The position numbers and the translations under genes are program-made. From a virus, in the IMG/VR virus record IMGVR_UViG_3300021376_000078, positions 1 through 54,586 of that record: 54,586 nt of DNA, one strand, 5' to 3'. This document shows, piece after piece, positions 1 to 10,600 of the stretch. Under the pieces are notes generated by a model. That model saw only the letters and a list, made by a program, of their open reading frames with translations. It had not been told where the DNA came from and did no database searches. Within the stretch, counting starts at the first letter, position 1. Each line of letters begins with the position of its first letter.

Positions 1-173
1 ACTTTCAAATCACCAGCAACTTCTACATCACCTGTTCCACTAAATGTGAGGGCAGTTGTGCCACCATTCATCTTAATATCATTACCGGTTACTTTCAAAT
101 CACCAGCAACTTCTACATCACCTGTTCCACTAAATGTGAGGGCAGTTGTGCCACCATTCATCTTAATATCATT
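1..173. repeat. 90-bp tandem direct repeat, two copies
   Basis: Bases 1-83 are identical to bases 91-173, a period of 90 bases or 30 codons. The repeat lies in the coding region of the left-edge fibre-like gene and probably continues beyond the window. Exact identity at DNA level suggests recent duplication or ongoing homogenisation. Confidence 0.95.
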
Positions 174-701
174 GCCACCAACAGTAATATCGCCTGTTAA
201 AGTTACATCAACAAATGTTGGACTGTCTCCTGTTTGTAGACCGGTATCAACATCTGTATTTACACCGTTAATTGTTGCACGAACCGTGCCTTGTGATGGT
301 GAACTAAATGATGAACCACTAACTGTTCCACTTGGAAAATTAACATTTAGTGTTTCACCACCAACTGCGGATAAACCATCACCCGCAATATCAGTTAATA
401 AATTTGATAATGTAATTTTCTTATTACCACTTGTTGCATCACCGGCATCATCATTTACAAAAAATTTGTCTGAACCTGCAAGTGTTGTTTTTGCAGTTGA
501 AGGAAATGTTGCAGTTGCAGTAACACCTGTTAAACCAGTACCATCGCCTGTGAATGAACCCGTGAAAGAACCAGTCAATCGGGTATTTGCGTGTGTTGGT
601 TGAATTTGTTGATTAGTACCGACTAACACACCAACCGAAGCGCTAACCGCTGCTAATTCGGCTACACTACCCGATACTATGATTTTTTTCCACGTTGCCA
701 T
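1..701 (-). CDS. Repeat-containing virion/tail fibre protein, 3' end cut by window edge
   Basis: The reading frame starts at an ATG (699-701) and runs off the left edge with no stop, so the C-terminus is missing. The N-terminus begins MATWKKIIVSGSVAELA and is followed by Gly/Ser/Thr-rich beta-type sequence such as GSFTGDGTGLTGV. Two copies of a roughly 30-residue unit centred on NDIKMNGGTTALTF sit at the truncated end. This style is typical of long phage tail fibre or structural proteins built from short beta repeats. It is the last gene visible in the minus-strand structural block and shares motif style with the 499-residue protein upstream. The antisense strand is also open here, but its product only mirrors the repeats. 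The exact role is not known; a fibre is an inference. Confidence 0.85.
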   Translation of the reverse strand, partial: MATWKKIIVSGSVAELAAVSASVGVLVGTNQQIQPTHANTRLTGSFTGSFTGDGTGLTGVTATATFPSTAKTTLAGSDKFFVNDDAGDATSGNKKITLSNLLTDIAGDGLSAVGGETLNVNFPSGTVSGSSFSSPSQGTVRATINGVNTDVDTGLQTGDSPTFVDVTLTGDITVGGNDIKMNGGTTALTFSGTGDVEVAGDLKVTGNDIKMNGGTTALTFSGTGDVEVAGDLK

Positions 702-725
702 TTAATTCTCCAAAAATTATATTGT

Positions 726-2225
726 TTATATGAATAAATATAGATTACTTCCTGAAATTATTAAACTTCCGGTTGAATATATTATGGGAAGTTCACTTAT
801 TGTGGGTAATATAAAATTACTATTTACGTTTATACTATCTATGTTTAGACTACCAGTTATATTCATAGATCCAGTTATTTGGTGAATATCATCTAAACTA
901 TCACCAAATTTTGTTGATCCAGATATTAAAAGTGTTTGATAATTAACTACGGATGATGATATTACATAAGTTCTTGCAGTTATTGTTCCGCCTACTAAAA
1001 GGTTTCCGTCAAAATTTGCATTTGTTGCATATAATGTTGAAAATCTAGGTGAATCACTTTCTGCCAAACCTAATACACCCCTTTGACCTGATCCAGAAAT
1101 AATGTTTGTTCCAAATAAATGTGAAAGTGTTTGTGTAGAAGATGATACTATACCACTTGGTTTATTGAGTATATTATCCCAATAAACGCTACCACCCAAT
1201 TCACCATCAGTAACAAATCCTAAATCTTGAATTTGTTGTGAAGATGAAATTACACCAGAAAATACACCACTAAAAAGTGGAGCAGTAATTGTTCCTTGTG
1301 ATGTAAGTGAACCACTTAAAAATAATGAACCAGTAAATTGGTGAGTATCATCTATTGTGTCACCGAATGCAGTTGAACCGGATGCCTTAATTGATTGTAT
1401 ATCAACGATTGATGACGATACCACATAAGTTCTAGCAGTAAGAGTTCCATCAATAAATGCATTACCATCTATTGTTAAATTACTACCAGATATATTTCCA
1501 AATACAACATTATCATTTGTTCCCAATCCAATAGAACTTCTTTGTGTAGAAGATGATACTATTCCAGTTCCACTCAATACTTGAACTGAACTTGATACAA
1601 TTCCACTTGGTTTATTTAGAATTTCATTCCATACACTTGAAGTAATAAATCCAAAGTTTTGTATTTGTTGTGAAGATGATATTGTGCCAGCAGCAACAAG
1701 ATTTGTCAATCCACTACCGTCACCAACAAATGTTCCATATACGGATCCTGATATAAATACCGAACCGGTAAATTGATGTGTGTCCAATATATCATTTCCG
1801 AATATATTTGAACCACTACTGAATGATTGGGTTACATTTATTACCGATGATGAAATAATTAACTGTCTAGCAGTTAAATCACCAGTTAGAGTTAAGTTAC
1901 TAAATGTTGGTGAGTCAGTTGTAGCAAGACCAAGCACTCCTCTTTGAGCAGAACCTGATATTACATTTGTCCCAACAAGGTGTGAAAGGGTTTGAACAGA
2001 TGATGATACTACACCATTAGGTAATGATGCCGCACCGATATTGGTTAATTGAGAACCGTCACCCTTAAAATAGTAAGCATCTACGGTTCCAGATACAGCC
2101 AATAAAGTAACAAGAGATCCAGTTCCGTCAAGAAGTGTTGAGTCATCAACAGGATCCGTTTGAAGTAATCTATAATAAGACTCGGAAACAAATAGATTGG
2201 TTAGGTCTCTTTGTGAACTTGGCAA
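726..2225 (-). CDS. Repeat-rich virion structural protein (fibre-like), 499 aa
   Basis: The start is TTG (2223-2225). An in-frame TAA lies directly upstream, and a GAGAGA-type ribosome binding site precedes the TTG. After a unique head (MPSSQRDLTNLFVSES) the protein consists of about three related modules of roughly 145 residues. Each carries a GIVSSS(V/T)Q stretch, an (S/G)QRGVLGLA-like stretch in two of them, then a TAR-x-(Y/L)-(V/I)-(V/I)-SSS stretch and a D-(T/I)-HQ-(F/I)-TGS stretch. The composition is Ser/Gly/Thr-rich with short beta strands and no predicted membrane segment. It lies between the collagen-like protein and the left-edge fibre gene, so a tail fibre or fibre-network component is likely. 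No enzymatic motif was seen. Confidence 0.9.
   Translation of the reverse strand: MPSSQRDLTNLFVSESYYRLLQTDPVDDSTLLDGTGSLVTLLAVSGTVDAYYFKGDGSQLTNIGAASLPNGVVSSSVQTLSHLVGTNVISGSAQRGVLGLATTDSPTFSNLTLTGDLTARQLIISSSVINVTQSFSSGSNIFGNDILDTHQFTGSVFISGSVYGTFVGDGSGLTNLVAAGTISSSQQIQNFGFITSSVWNEILNKPSGIVSSSVQVLSGTGIVSSSTQRSSIGLGTNDNVVFGNISGSNLTIDGNAFIDGTLTARTYVVSSSIVDIQSIKASGSTAFGDTIDDTHQFTGSLFLSGSLTSQGTITAPLFSGVFSGVISSSQQIQDLGFVTDGELGGSVYWDNILNKPSGIVSSSTQTLSHLFGTNIISGSGQRGVLGLAESDSPRFSTLYATNANFDGNLLVGGTITARTYVISSSVVNYQTLLISGSTKFGDSLDDIHQITGSMNITGSLNIDSINVNSNFILPTISELPIIYSTGSLIISGSNLYLFI
735..765 (-). promoter_or_regulatory. Putative promoter for the left-edge fibre gene
   Basis: On the minus strand a TATATTTA box (735-742) lies 19 bases downstream of TTTA (762-765) and 34 bases upstream of the ATG at 701. 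This fits the Bacteroidota layout with a weak upstream box. The element overlaps the last codons of the upstream gene, which ends at 726. Confidence 0.5.
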
Positions 2226-2270
2226 TTATTCTCTCTCATAGTGTGTGTATGTATTGATACATTCTCACTA

Positions 2271-2292
2271 TAAATATGTAAAAGATTTTTTA
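2271..2292 (-). promoter_or_regulatory. Possible late-type promoter element (CATATTTAT)
   Basis: The minus strand reads CATATTTATAG (box at 2271-2278), 46 bases upstream of the TTG start at 2225. No TTTG lies at the expected upstream distance; that region falls on the stop codon of the collagen-like gene. The call rests on similarity to other (T/C)ATATTTAT sites upstream of structural genes in this window. Confidence 0.35.
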
Positions 2293-5200
2293 TCCAATGA
2301 TAATTACTTTGTATTGGTTAACATCAACTGCTGCACCAAATACCAATTGAACTGTATCTGCATCTATTACGGTTGCCGTATAAGATGTAACATTTCCCGG
2401 AATTACTGCAGCCATTGGATATAATAATTGGTCTGTACCGATGTCTCTAACTGATACCATAATATCCGTACTGTTTACAGTATGAACAACATCATATGTA
2501 TCTAATATTCCATCACCGATTGTAATTGTATCTTTTGTAGTTCCACTTATTCCAGATGAACCTGCTGAACCAGATGATCCTGGAACTCCAGGAGATCCTT
2601 GAGCACCAGCACTACCTGAAGAGCCAGATGTACCAAATGTTTGACCGGATGATCCAGCAGTACCACCTTGACCGGATGATCCAGCAGTACCACCTTGACC
2701 GGAAGTTCCACCAGTACCTCCTGCTCCAGAAGTACCAGATGTTCCTCTTGTTCCAGAAGTACCAGATGTTCCAGATGTGCCTGTTGTTCCAGATGTACCT
2801 GTTGTTCCAGATGTACCTGAAGTGCCTGCTGTTCCTGAAACACCATTTGATCCAGAAGTTCCGTTTGTTCCACTCACTCCAGAAGATCCCGATGATCCGT
2901 CTGAACCAGCACTACCGGATGATCCGTCTGTACCATTTTTACCGTTTGAGCCAGAAGTTCCAGCAGTACCAGTATTGCCAGATGTACCGCCAGTTCCACC
3001 ATCACCTGACCGAGCAAATGTTATTATTATACTATCACTATTAGCAAATGTTCCAGAACTAACTACATGAGAAACATTTATTTTTTTATATCCCGTAGCA
3101 GTTATATTATTAGTTGTGATATTAAATACTACAAATGTAGATGAATCATATTCCTTAAATATACGAATTGTTCCTCTAATAGAATTAGTAGAATCATCTA
3201 ATGAGGCAATCCAAGTTGATGATATATCAACGCCAGAAGAATTTAAATCGTCTATAAAAATTTGTGTGACATTAGAATATGTTGCATTGTTAAATTTTAA
3301 ATTCCCATTAATAGTATCAGTATCATCAGTATTTGTATTAAAAATATATTTCTGACTGTTACCACCAAAAAGTCCAGAAGATCCACTTGTTCCAGCATTT
3401 CCACTAGTTCCATTTGTTCCAGAAGCACCAGCTGTTCCGGATGTTCCATTTGTTCCTGATGTTCCAAATGTACCATTTTCACCGGAAGAACCTGATGTTC
3501 CAGGATTACCAGTATCTCCTTTACCACCGGATGATCCAGATGATCCATCCGAACCCGCACTACCTGATGTTCCTGATGTTCCATCTGTTCCAGAAGTTGC
3601 AGATGTTCCCGATGTTCCAGGTATTCCCTGACCCCCACTAGTTCCATTTGTTCCAGAACTACCAGCAGTTCCAGTAGTCCCACTACTTCCAGAAGAACCA
3701 GAATCACCGGAAGATCCCGATGTTCCTGAAGGACCCATCACACCATTTGATCCGGATGAACCAGCAGTTCCTGAAGTTCCAGATGTTCCCGGAACACCAG
3801 TATCTCCCTTTACACCAGAAGATCCAGATGATCCATCCGAACCCGCACTACCTGATGTTCCTGATGTTCCATTTGTTCCAGAAGTTGCAGATGTTCCCGA
3901 TGATCCAGGCATTCCCTGAATCCCACTAGTTCCAGATGTGCCATTGGTTCCAGATAATCCCGATGTCCCAAATGTACCATCCGTACCGGATGAACCACCA
4001 CTTCCACTTGTACCATTAATACCGTTTATACCACTTGATCCGGATGTTCCACCGGTTCCAGATGATCCAGATGTACCACGATCTCCACTTGTTCCAGAAC
4101 TTCCATTTTCACCAGATGATCCAGACGTTCCATTTTCGCCGGATGTGCCTGTGGTTCCAGATGATCCAGACGTTCCATTTTCGCCGGATGATCCGGATGT
4201 GCCACCAGAACCGGTATCTCCTTTTATACCAGATGATCCAGCTGTTCCGGATGTTCCATTTGTTCCTGATGTTCCAAATGTACCATCTGAACCATCAATT
4301 CCAGATGATCCAGCAGTTCCAGATGTTCCATATGTTTGACCAGATGATCCAGCAGTTCCAGATGTACCGGATGTGCCCGCATCACCGGTATCTCCTTTTA
4401 CACCATTTGTTCCAGATGTACCATTTTGTCCGTTTGTTCCAGATGTACCATTTTGTCCGTTTGTTCCAGATGATCCATCTGTTCCTGATGATCCAGATGA
4501 ACCAGATAATCCAGAAGATCCTGAAGATCCTGAAGATCCAGATGAACCATTTACTCCAGCTAAAGATATTGACCACGTTGAATATGTGCCACTACCAACA
4601 CTTCCATCTATATTAACTACAAATTGACCATTTCCACTATTGTACGAAGTAACTACACCAAGCATTTTATTATTAGAATCATATGCAATAATAATAACTT
4701 GACCTACAATAAAAGACAAATTAGTTTCCACTGTAAATGTTTTTGATCCAGTTCCAATCGTATTACTAGTGCTTGATGATGTTGTATACTTATCACCAGA
4801 AAATCCAGATGAACCCGTACTACCACTTGTTCCAGATGTACCGGTTGTTCCAGATGTGCCTGTTGTTCCAGATGTACCGGTTGTTCCAGATGTGCCTGTT
4901 GTTCCAGATGTACCGGTTGTTCCAGATGTGCCTGTTGTTCCAGATGTACCTGTTGTTCCAGATGTACCAGATGATGCACTTGATCCTGATGTTCCAGAAG
5001 TTCCAGAGCTTCCACCACTTCCAGATGTCCCATATGTTTCACCGGATGTACCAGAAGTACCCGTTGTACCAGATGTACCGGTTGTTCCAGATGTACCGGT
5101 TGTTCCAGATGTGCCTGTTGTTCCCGATGTACCATCTATACCGGAAGAACCTGATGTACCGGTTGTTCCAGATGTACCATCTATACCGGAAGAACCTGAT

Positions 5201-7611
5201 GTACCGGTTGTTCCAGATGTACCGGTTGTTCCCGATGTACCAAATGTTTCACCGGATGTACCAGAAGTTCCTGAAGTTCCAGCTGAACCAGTAGAACCTT
5301 GAGAACCATTTTCTCCAGAACTACCGCTTGTTCCAGATGTGCCCGAAGTTCCAGATGTACCATATGTTTCACCAGATGATCCAGAAGATCCTGATGATCC
5401 AGAAGATCCTGATGATCCAGAAGATCCTGATGATCCAGAAGATCCAGATGTGCCACCAGAACCGGCAGTTCCAGATTGGCCAGATGAACCATCTGATCCG
5501 GATGATCCACTTGTTCCGGAAGAACCTCCGGATCCACTTTCACCAGAACTACCATTATTTCCAGATGAGCCACCTGTTCCGGATGATCCATCCGAACCGG
5601 ATGAACCGTTTGATCCATTAGCACCACCAGCACCGGGAGCACCTTGAGCACCGGATGATCCATTCGTTCCCGATGTACCATTTGCTCCAGGGGAACCAGA
5701 TTCACCTGATGATCCGTTGGTTCCATTTGAACCAGTAATAGTAGTAGCATTGTGTGCATAAGATGCAGATATTGCATATCCTGATGTTCCTGCTACTGAA
5801 CCTGTTAGATTTCCTGTAAATTGGCCATTGAATGAACCGGTAAATCTACCACCATTTATTGTGGTATCATTACCAGCTGCATATAGATTACCGCCAACAA
5901 AAGGAATTCCTGTTTTGATGAAACTTTTATCTGCGGGTTTAGATGTAAAATCAAAAAATTCAAATTTAAAATCTAAATATTCATTTCTATGAACATTTTT
6001 AATAGGAACGTATAGAATAGTATTACTAGGTGAAAACCCTAAATCTAATTTTTCTTTAATAGATATATCGGATATTGTTGCATTATCTCTCATTAAAAAT
6101 TTTAATACACCGTTACCGCCAAAATTTGGAACTATTGGAATTGAATAATTAAAAGCAACAGCACCATTTGATCCAGTTCCAGGTACATCACCCAAATACT
6201 TTCCGTGTGGTGAATTATTTACAAATGCACTTCCTTCAATATAAACTGCAATTTTTTGCGGTCTAGTATCTTGTTGCGGTGTACCTAATGAATAATTAAA
6301 TGACAGATTGTAAACAGAATTTGCAACAAAAGTTGTTGCATAACTGGATGTTTGTATTAGTAAATGTTCTTGATTTCCAGAAAGAGTAGATCCTATGGAT
6401 GGAACAAGTTGTATTCCATTTGGAATAAACCTTGAACTGGTTACTTTTGTAGCACCCGGAGCACCGTTTATTGCTTCAACTCTCCAATAATTAACAGGAT
6501 CAATTGAAGATGTGGTTGTTGATCCCGAAACTGTCAATATCAATTTATTATCAAAAACTCCCAAAGGATTTTCAATTATATTATTATTTGACTCAACTAA
6601 TGTATTTTTTGGATAAACCTCACCATCATAAGCCAATTCAAATTCACTTGATGGGCGGAATGAACTTTTCGTATGAACTTTTACCCTTGTTACCTTACCA
6701 GTATCTACATCTAAATTAGTAATATCTATTTTAGCATACGGTTTAAGATTTTCCGTTATTACCCTTTGTTTTGAACTATCATTATATTCAATCACATAGT
6801 GTTGCTGTTGTATAGAAGTGACTGGTTTTAATAAACCTCTATCTCTTCCGAAAGATGCGGTTACAAACATTCTATCTTCAAGAGTTATTCTTGCTGGAGC
6901 ACGGAATGCCGCAACAGAAGTTTTAAATGGTTGATCACCGTATGCTCTAGATCCAGATGGAAATGTTAGTTTTGATAGAAAAGGAAAGGATACAGTTCCA
7001 CCTTTCATTTCAGGTTTGAATTCATTTTTACCGTCAATTAATGAAACAGAATCTGCATTATACGAATAAGATCCAGTTCCACTTAATTTTTTTAATTTTT
7101 TGTCATCAAATTTTTCTTCAATAACATAAGAAGAAATTTCTTTTATATCAAATGAAGGGGTTTTTGAAAATATAATTTTTGAGTCATTTTTTTCAAAAGA
7201 ATTTAAATTCATCCTATGGATGTACTTAAAATTTCTACTAACTACGTCGTTCCTTGGAAGACTTTTTAATGATAAATCATGGGATGCCGTTCCAACAAAT
7301 ATAATACTAATTTCACCAATAAGGTTTATATCATATATGTATATTGATAAAATTCTAGATCCATCAACATCCAATTTATTTGTACTTTCATAATAAATTG
7401 TTCTACCATTACTAGCAACAATATCAATTTCAATTGGAAAGTTTGATGATAGATATTTAAAATTTGGCTTATATGTAAAATGATTTTTACCAGATTTTAT
7501 CAAATTTTGTTTTGAAGTTACATTGATAAAATTAGGAGAATTTGAAGTTTTATCTTCAAATCGTGTACGAACTCTGCCCAAATTTTTACTTTGTAATTCT
7601 CGTCTTATCAT
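2290..7611 (-). CDS. Giant collagen-like virion protein with Gly-Ser/Thr-Ser/Thr triplets, 1773 aa
   Basis: The first roughly 620 residues are non-repetitive beta-rich sequence that probably anchors the protein to the virion. From about residue 625 to 1690 the chain is dominated by G-x-y triplets, mostly GTS, GSS, GTT and GTN, as in collagen-like phage fibres, but with very little proline. The triplet tract is interrupted by two globular inserts. One lies near residues 940-1017 (begins DKYTTSSS) and the other near 1415-1535 (begins KYIFNTNTDD). A C-terminal cap of about 80 residues (TITIGDGILDTYDVVHTV) ends the protein, a common layout for trimeric fibres with a folding or binding tip. Long open frames on the opposite strand here encode Val-Pro-Asp repeats and are a by-product of the repeat. 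A host-contact fibre is inferred from architecture. Confidence 0.95.
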   Translation of the reverse strand: MIRRELQSKNLGRVRTRFEDKTSNSPNFINVTSKQNLIKSGKNHFTYKPNFKYLSSNFPIEIDIVASNGRTIYYESTNKLDVDGSRILSIYIYDINLIGEISIIFVGTASHDLSLKSLPRNDVVSRNFKYIHRMNLNSFEKNDSKIIFSKTPSFDIKEISSYVIEEKFDDKKLKKLSGTGSYSYNADSVSLIDGKNEFKPEMKGGTVSFPFLSKLTFPSGSRAYGDQPFKTSVAAFRAPARITLEDRMFVTASFGRDRGLLKPVTSIQQQHYVIEYNDSSKQRVITENLKPYAKIDITNLDVDTGKVTRVKVHTKSSFRPSSEFELAYDGEVYPKNTLVESNNNIIENPLGVFDNKLILTVSGSTTTSSIDPVNYWRVEAINGAPGATKVTSSRFIPNGIQLVPSIGSTLSGNQEHLLIQTSSYATTFVANSVYNLSFNYSLGTPQQDTRPQKIAVYIEGSAFVNNSPHGKYLGDVPGTGSNGAVAFNYSIPIVPNFGGNGVLKFLMRDNATISDISIKEKLDLGFSPSNTILYVPIKNVHRNEYLDFKFEFFDFTSKPADKSFIKTGIPFVGGNLYAAGNDTTINGGRFTGSFNGQFTGNLTGSVAGTSGYAISASYAHNATTITGSNGTNGSSGESGSPGANGTSGTNGSSGAQGAPGAGGANGSNGSSGSDGSSGTGGSSGNNGSSGESGSGGSSGTSGSSGSDGSSGQSGTAGSGGTSGSSGSSGSSGSSGSSGSSGSSGSSGETYGTSGTSGTSGTSGSSGENGSQGSTGSAGTSGTSGTSGETFGTSGTTGTSGTTGTSGSSGIDGTSGTTGTSGSSGIDGTSGTTGTSGTTGTSGTTGTSGTTGTSGTSGETYGTSGSGGSSGTSGTSGSSASSGTSGTTGTSGTTGTSGTTGTSGTTGTSGTTGTSGTTGTSGTTGTSGTSGSTGSSGFSGDKYTTSSSTSNTIGTGSKTFTVETNLSFIVGQVIIIAYDSNNKMLGVVTSYNSGNGQFVVNIDGSVGSGTYSTWSISLAGVNGSSGSSGSSGSSGLSGSSGSSGTDGSSGTNGQNGTSGTNGQNGTSGTNGVKGDTGDAGTSGTSGTAGSSGQTYGTSGTAGSSGIDGSDGTFGTSGTNGTSGTAGSSGIKGDTGSGGTSGSSGENGTSGSSGTTGTSGENGTSGSSGENGSSGTSGDRGTSGSSGTGGTSGSSGINGINGTSGSGGSSGTDGTFGTSGLSGTNGTSGTSGIQGMPGSSGTSATSGTNGTSGTSGSAGSDGSSGSSGVKGDTGVPGTSGTSGTAGSSGSNGVMGPSGTSGSSGDSGSSGSSGTTGTAGSSGTNGTSGGQGIPGTSGTSATSGTDGTSGTSGSAGSDGSSGSSGGKGDTGNPGTSGSSGENGTFGTSGTNGTSGTAGASGTNGTSGNAGTSGSSGLFGGNSQKYIFNTNTDDTDTINGNLKFNNATYSNVTQIFIDDLNSSGVDISSTWIASLDDSTNSIRGTIRIFKEYDSSTFVVFNITTNNITATGYKKINVSHVVSSGTFANSDSIIITFARSGDGGTGGTSGNTGTAGTSGSNGKNGTDGSSGSAGSDGSSGSSGVSGTNGTSGSNGVSGTAGTSGTSGTTGTSGTTGTSGTSGTSGTRGTSGTSGAGGTGGTSGQGGTAGSSGQGGTAGSSGQTFGTSGSSGSAGAQGSPGVPGSSGSAGSSGISGTTKDTITIGDGILDTYDVVHTVNSTDIMVSVRDIGTDQLLYPMAAVIPGNVTSYTATVIDADTVQLVFGAAVDVNQYKVIIIG
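4829..4969. repeat. 36-bp minisatellite inside the collagen-like gene
   Basis: Three perfect 36-base units occupy 4829-4936, each made of two 18-base halves differing at few positions. Another one and a half related 18-base units follow to 4969. The repeat encodes the hexapeptide GTTGTS on the minus strand. Similar but less perfect repeats occur at 5050-5260 and 5380-5450. Confidence 0.95.
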
Positions 7612-7622
7612 CTATTTCTCAA

Positions 7623-10600
7623 TTATGTCTCTATTTTAGAAAATCCGTTTTCTTTTTTAATCTCAATGTGATTGTCCACCATGTCACGAACACTATCTAT
7701 GTGTGATATAAGTATCACAAACTCAAATTGTGTTTTCAAATACTCCATGAACAGAGAGAAGTTTGCCATAACTGTTGGATCAAGAACACCCAATCCTTCA
7801 TCTATTGCAATAAAGTTTGGTCTTGGTAAAGACGAAACTTGTATCAATGCTGTTCTTATGGCAAGTGATGAAATAAATTTTTCCATACCACTTGACAATT
7901 CCAAATTCCAAAAACGGTCATCGTCATATACTATGTATGTGTTAATACTCTTTCCGTCTGTATCAAATAGGACTTGAAAATCAACCACATTTGCCAATAT
8001 ATTATTTGTTTCTTCTTGAATACTTGGCAAAGCATTACTTATCAATTCATACGGAACACCGTTTCTATTTACCGCCTTCAAATAATAATCGTATGCTTCA
8101 TATTCTTTTTCAAGGTCTTTCAACTTTTGTATAGATACTTCACATTCATCTATTACCTTTTCACTAACCTTTACATTTCCATTATACTCTAAAATACTTT
8201 CATCAATTTTCTTCAATTCAACTTTTAATAGAGTATTCTTTTCAGTTTCCAATTCATCAATTTCTGATTGAATTTTGTTATTCTGATTGATGGCATCTTC
8301 ATTTTCTTTATACTTTTCAATCTGAATATCTATGTTACCAATTTCATCATGTATTCTTTTCTGTTCTTCTTTTGCAGAAAAAATTTGTTTTTCTACCGAA
8401 TAAATTTGTTTCTCATATTTGAAAGCACTATTTTCGAGAGAATGTAATTTTTCTAATTCAGAATAAACGGGTGAATTTTTTGTAAATTCCTCGTTCAAAT
8501 TACGCAATTCAAAATTCAATTCATCTCTGTCTTGTTCAAATCCCCAAATCTGTGATTTTGCTCTTTCTGCATCCTTAACAAAAACATTATTTACACAAAA
8601 CTCACAGTTTGGATCATACTCATGGTCTTTCAAATTATCAATTTTATCTTGACAATGTTGGACTTTTAACTTTACACTACGCAAATCAGCTTCAAGTTCT
8701 GTTATTCGGTTACGAACAATGTCAATCCTTTCTTTCTTTTCCATAAGAGTTTCTTTATCAAACTCTTTTGATAAACCAATATACTTTTCATGTGATGTTT
8801 TTGCATCACCCAATTCATCCTCTAATGACTTTATTTCATTTATTAAATCATTACTCTTTCTATCTAATAAATATCTCTTATCTAATAATGATTGGACAGA
8901 TTTGGAAGAAAAATTGTCTGCAATCGGTATTAGTTTTTTATTTAATTCGGAAATGAAAACGGTTAATTTTTCTATTTTTTTCTCAATATAACCCTTCTGA
9001 TCAGTTGTTTCTTCCAAAAGTATTGTATTTGCTTTATGAATACCAATGGCATCTGCTAATTTTGTTGAATGGTCTTGTTTCTTAAATTCCTTGACCAATG
9101 CCTGTAATCCCTTCACTTCATCCGTAGCAATAGAATTTAGTTCCTCAAATAAATTTAAGTCAAAGAATTGTGCCAACAAATCCTTTCTATCCTTTTGTGC
9201 TTTATCTACGAAGTTTGTATTATTACCTTGCAATGACATTGCCGTTAGGACAAAATCATCATAAGTTCCGATATACTTCCGTATGGCGTAATTAGTCCCA
9301 TCACGGTCTTCGCCGTTGAGTGATACCAAATCACCGTTTTCTTCATACCAAAAATCTACATTAACTTTTACATTTCCTTTCTTTTCTTTCGTGGCAACTC
9401 TCTTTATGTAAAAGTTTTTCTCACCAATCATAAAATGTAGTTTACATTGAAAGTTATCTTTTTTATTATTGAGAACTTGTGCTGCTTTGAATGTTCTCGA
9501 GCATTTATCAAATAGACAGAACATAATTGCATCAAGAATGGAAGACTTACCACTTGCATTTGGTGCAAACAATCCGTATATTCCATTCATCCCATCTAAT
9601 TGTATTCTATTACCCTTACCGTATGAAAACATATTTTCAAATTCAAATGAAATTGGTTTCCATATAAGATTACGAACAACATCACTTTCTGATAATTTGG
9701 TATTTACATTTCTATTTATACCCCTAATCTTTTCAAGTATATCGTCTGTTACTGAAAACTTATCGTTTACATAATTAGTAATAAGTTTGTTTTGGTATTC
9801 AACATCACGAATTTTACCAATTGGATTTACTTTTGTTTGAACATTACCATTACTTGAACCAACAAGATGTTGTGTCCTAATATCTATAACATTTGTCAAT
9901 GATTTTAGTTCAGTCATTATTTGATTAACTTCTGAATGTTGTGTGTTTGATATTCTCAAACGAATAGAATTATACTTTGTCCACTTTGTTGGCAACTTTT
10001 TAATTTTACCGTTTTCAACATCAATAGTGTGATATGACCAATCGTTTTCAATTTCAATAAACTTTGATTTTTTATTCTTAATATCCCATTCAATGATACC
10101 GTGAACTAAACCTTCACCATAATTTTGTTGTATGAGTGAACCCGCATAAGCAAACTTACCATCAACATCAAGATATTGAAACTTATGAATATCTCCAAAC
10201 ATACCATAGTCGAACCCATCAAACATTTCAATCTTTACATCATTGTGTTTCATAAGAACACCGGCATCGGTTGCTGCTCTATCAACTGGTCCATGATACA
10301 ATACTATTTTTGCTCTATCACTTTGAACATCATTTGCTAAAATAAAGTCTTTTGGATTTTCGTAAACAGAATTAAGAAAAAAATCAACATTCTCCAATGA
10401 GTATACACCGGTTTGTTTTAGATAAAATAATTCATTCATTTCACCATTTATCATAGAAACAATCGGTGAAAGTGCATCCATTCTACTCATGTTATTCAAG
10501 TTACAGTCGTGATTACCTGCAATCAAAATTGTTGGTGCAATTCTTGAAAGAGTATCAAGAAATTCAGTAACCATATTAACAAGTTCAGGTGTCATGTCTG

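Noticed and set aside
1-180. CRISPR array
   Set aside because: The direct repeats are long, adjacent, in coding frame and lack unique spacers. No other array and no Cas gene is visible.
46-603. Plus-strand open frame of 185 codons at the left edge
   Set aside because: It is the antisense of the minus-strand fibre gene and mirrors its repeats; the minus frame has protein-like sequence and a start near a promoter.
4829-4969. CRISPR-like or regulatory repeat in the middle of the collagen-like gene
   Set aside because: Periodicity is 18/36 bases and preserves the reading frame, which is explained by the hexapeptide repeat.
2547-5777. Long open frames on both strands encoding Val-Pro-Asp, Leu-His-Gln or similar repeats across the collagen-like gene
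   Set aside because: They result from reading the G-x-y codon repeat in other frames; no promoter or ribosome binding site supports them and composition is extremely biased.
7672-9774. Several plus-strand open frames within the Mre11-Rad50 region
   Set aside because: All overlap a long, motif-complete minus-strand gene and have no recognisable motifs of their own.
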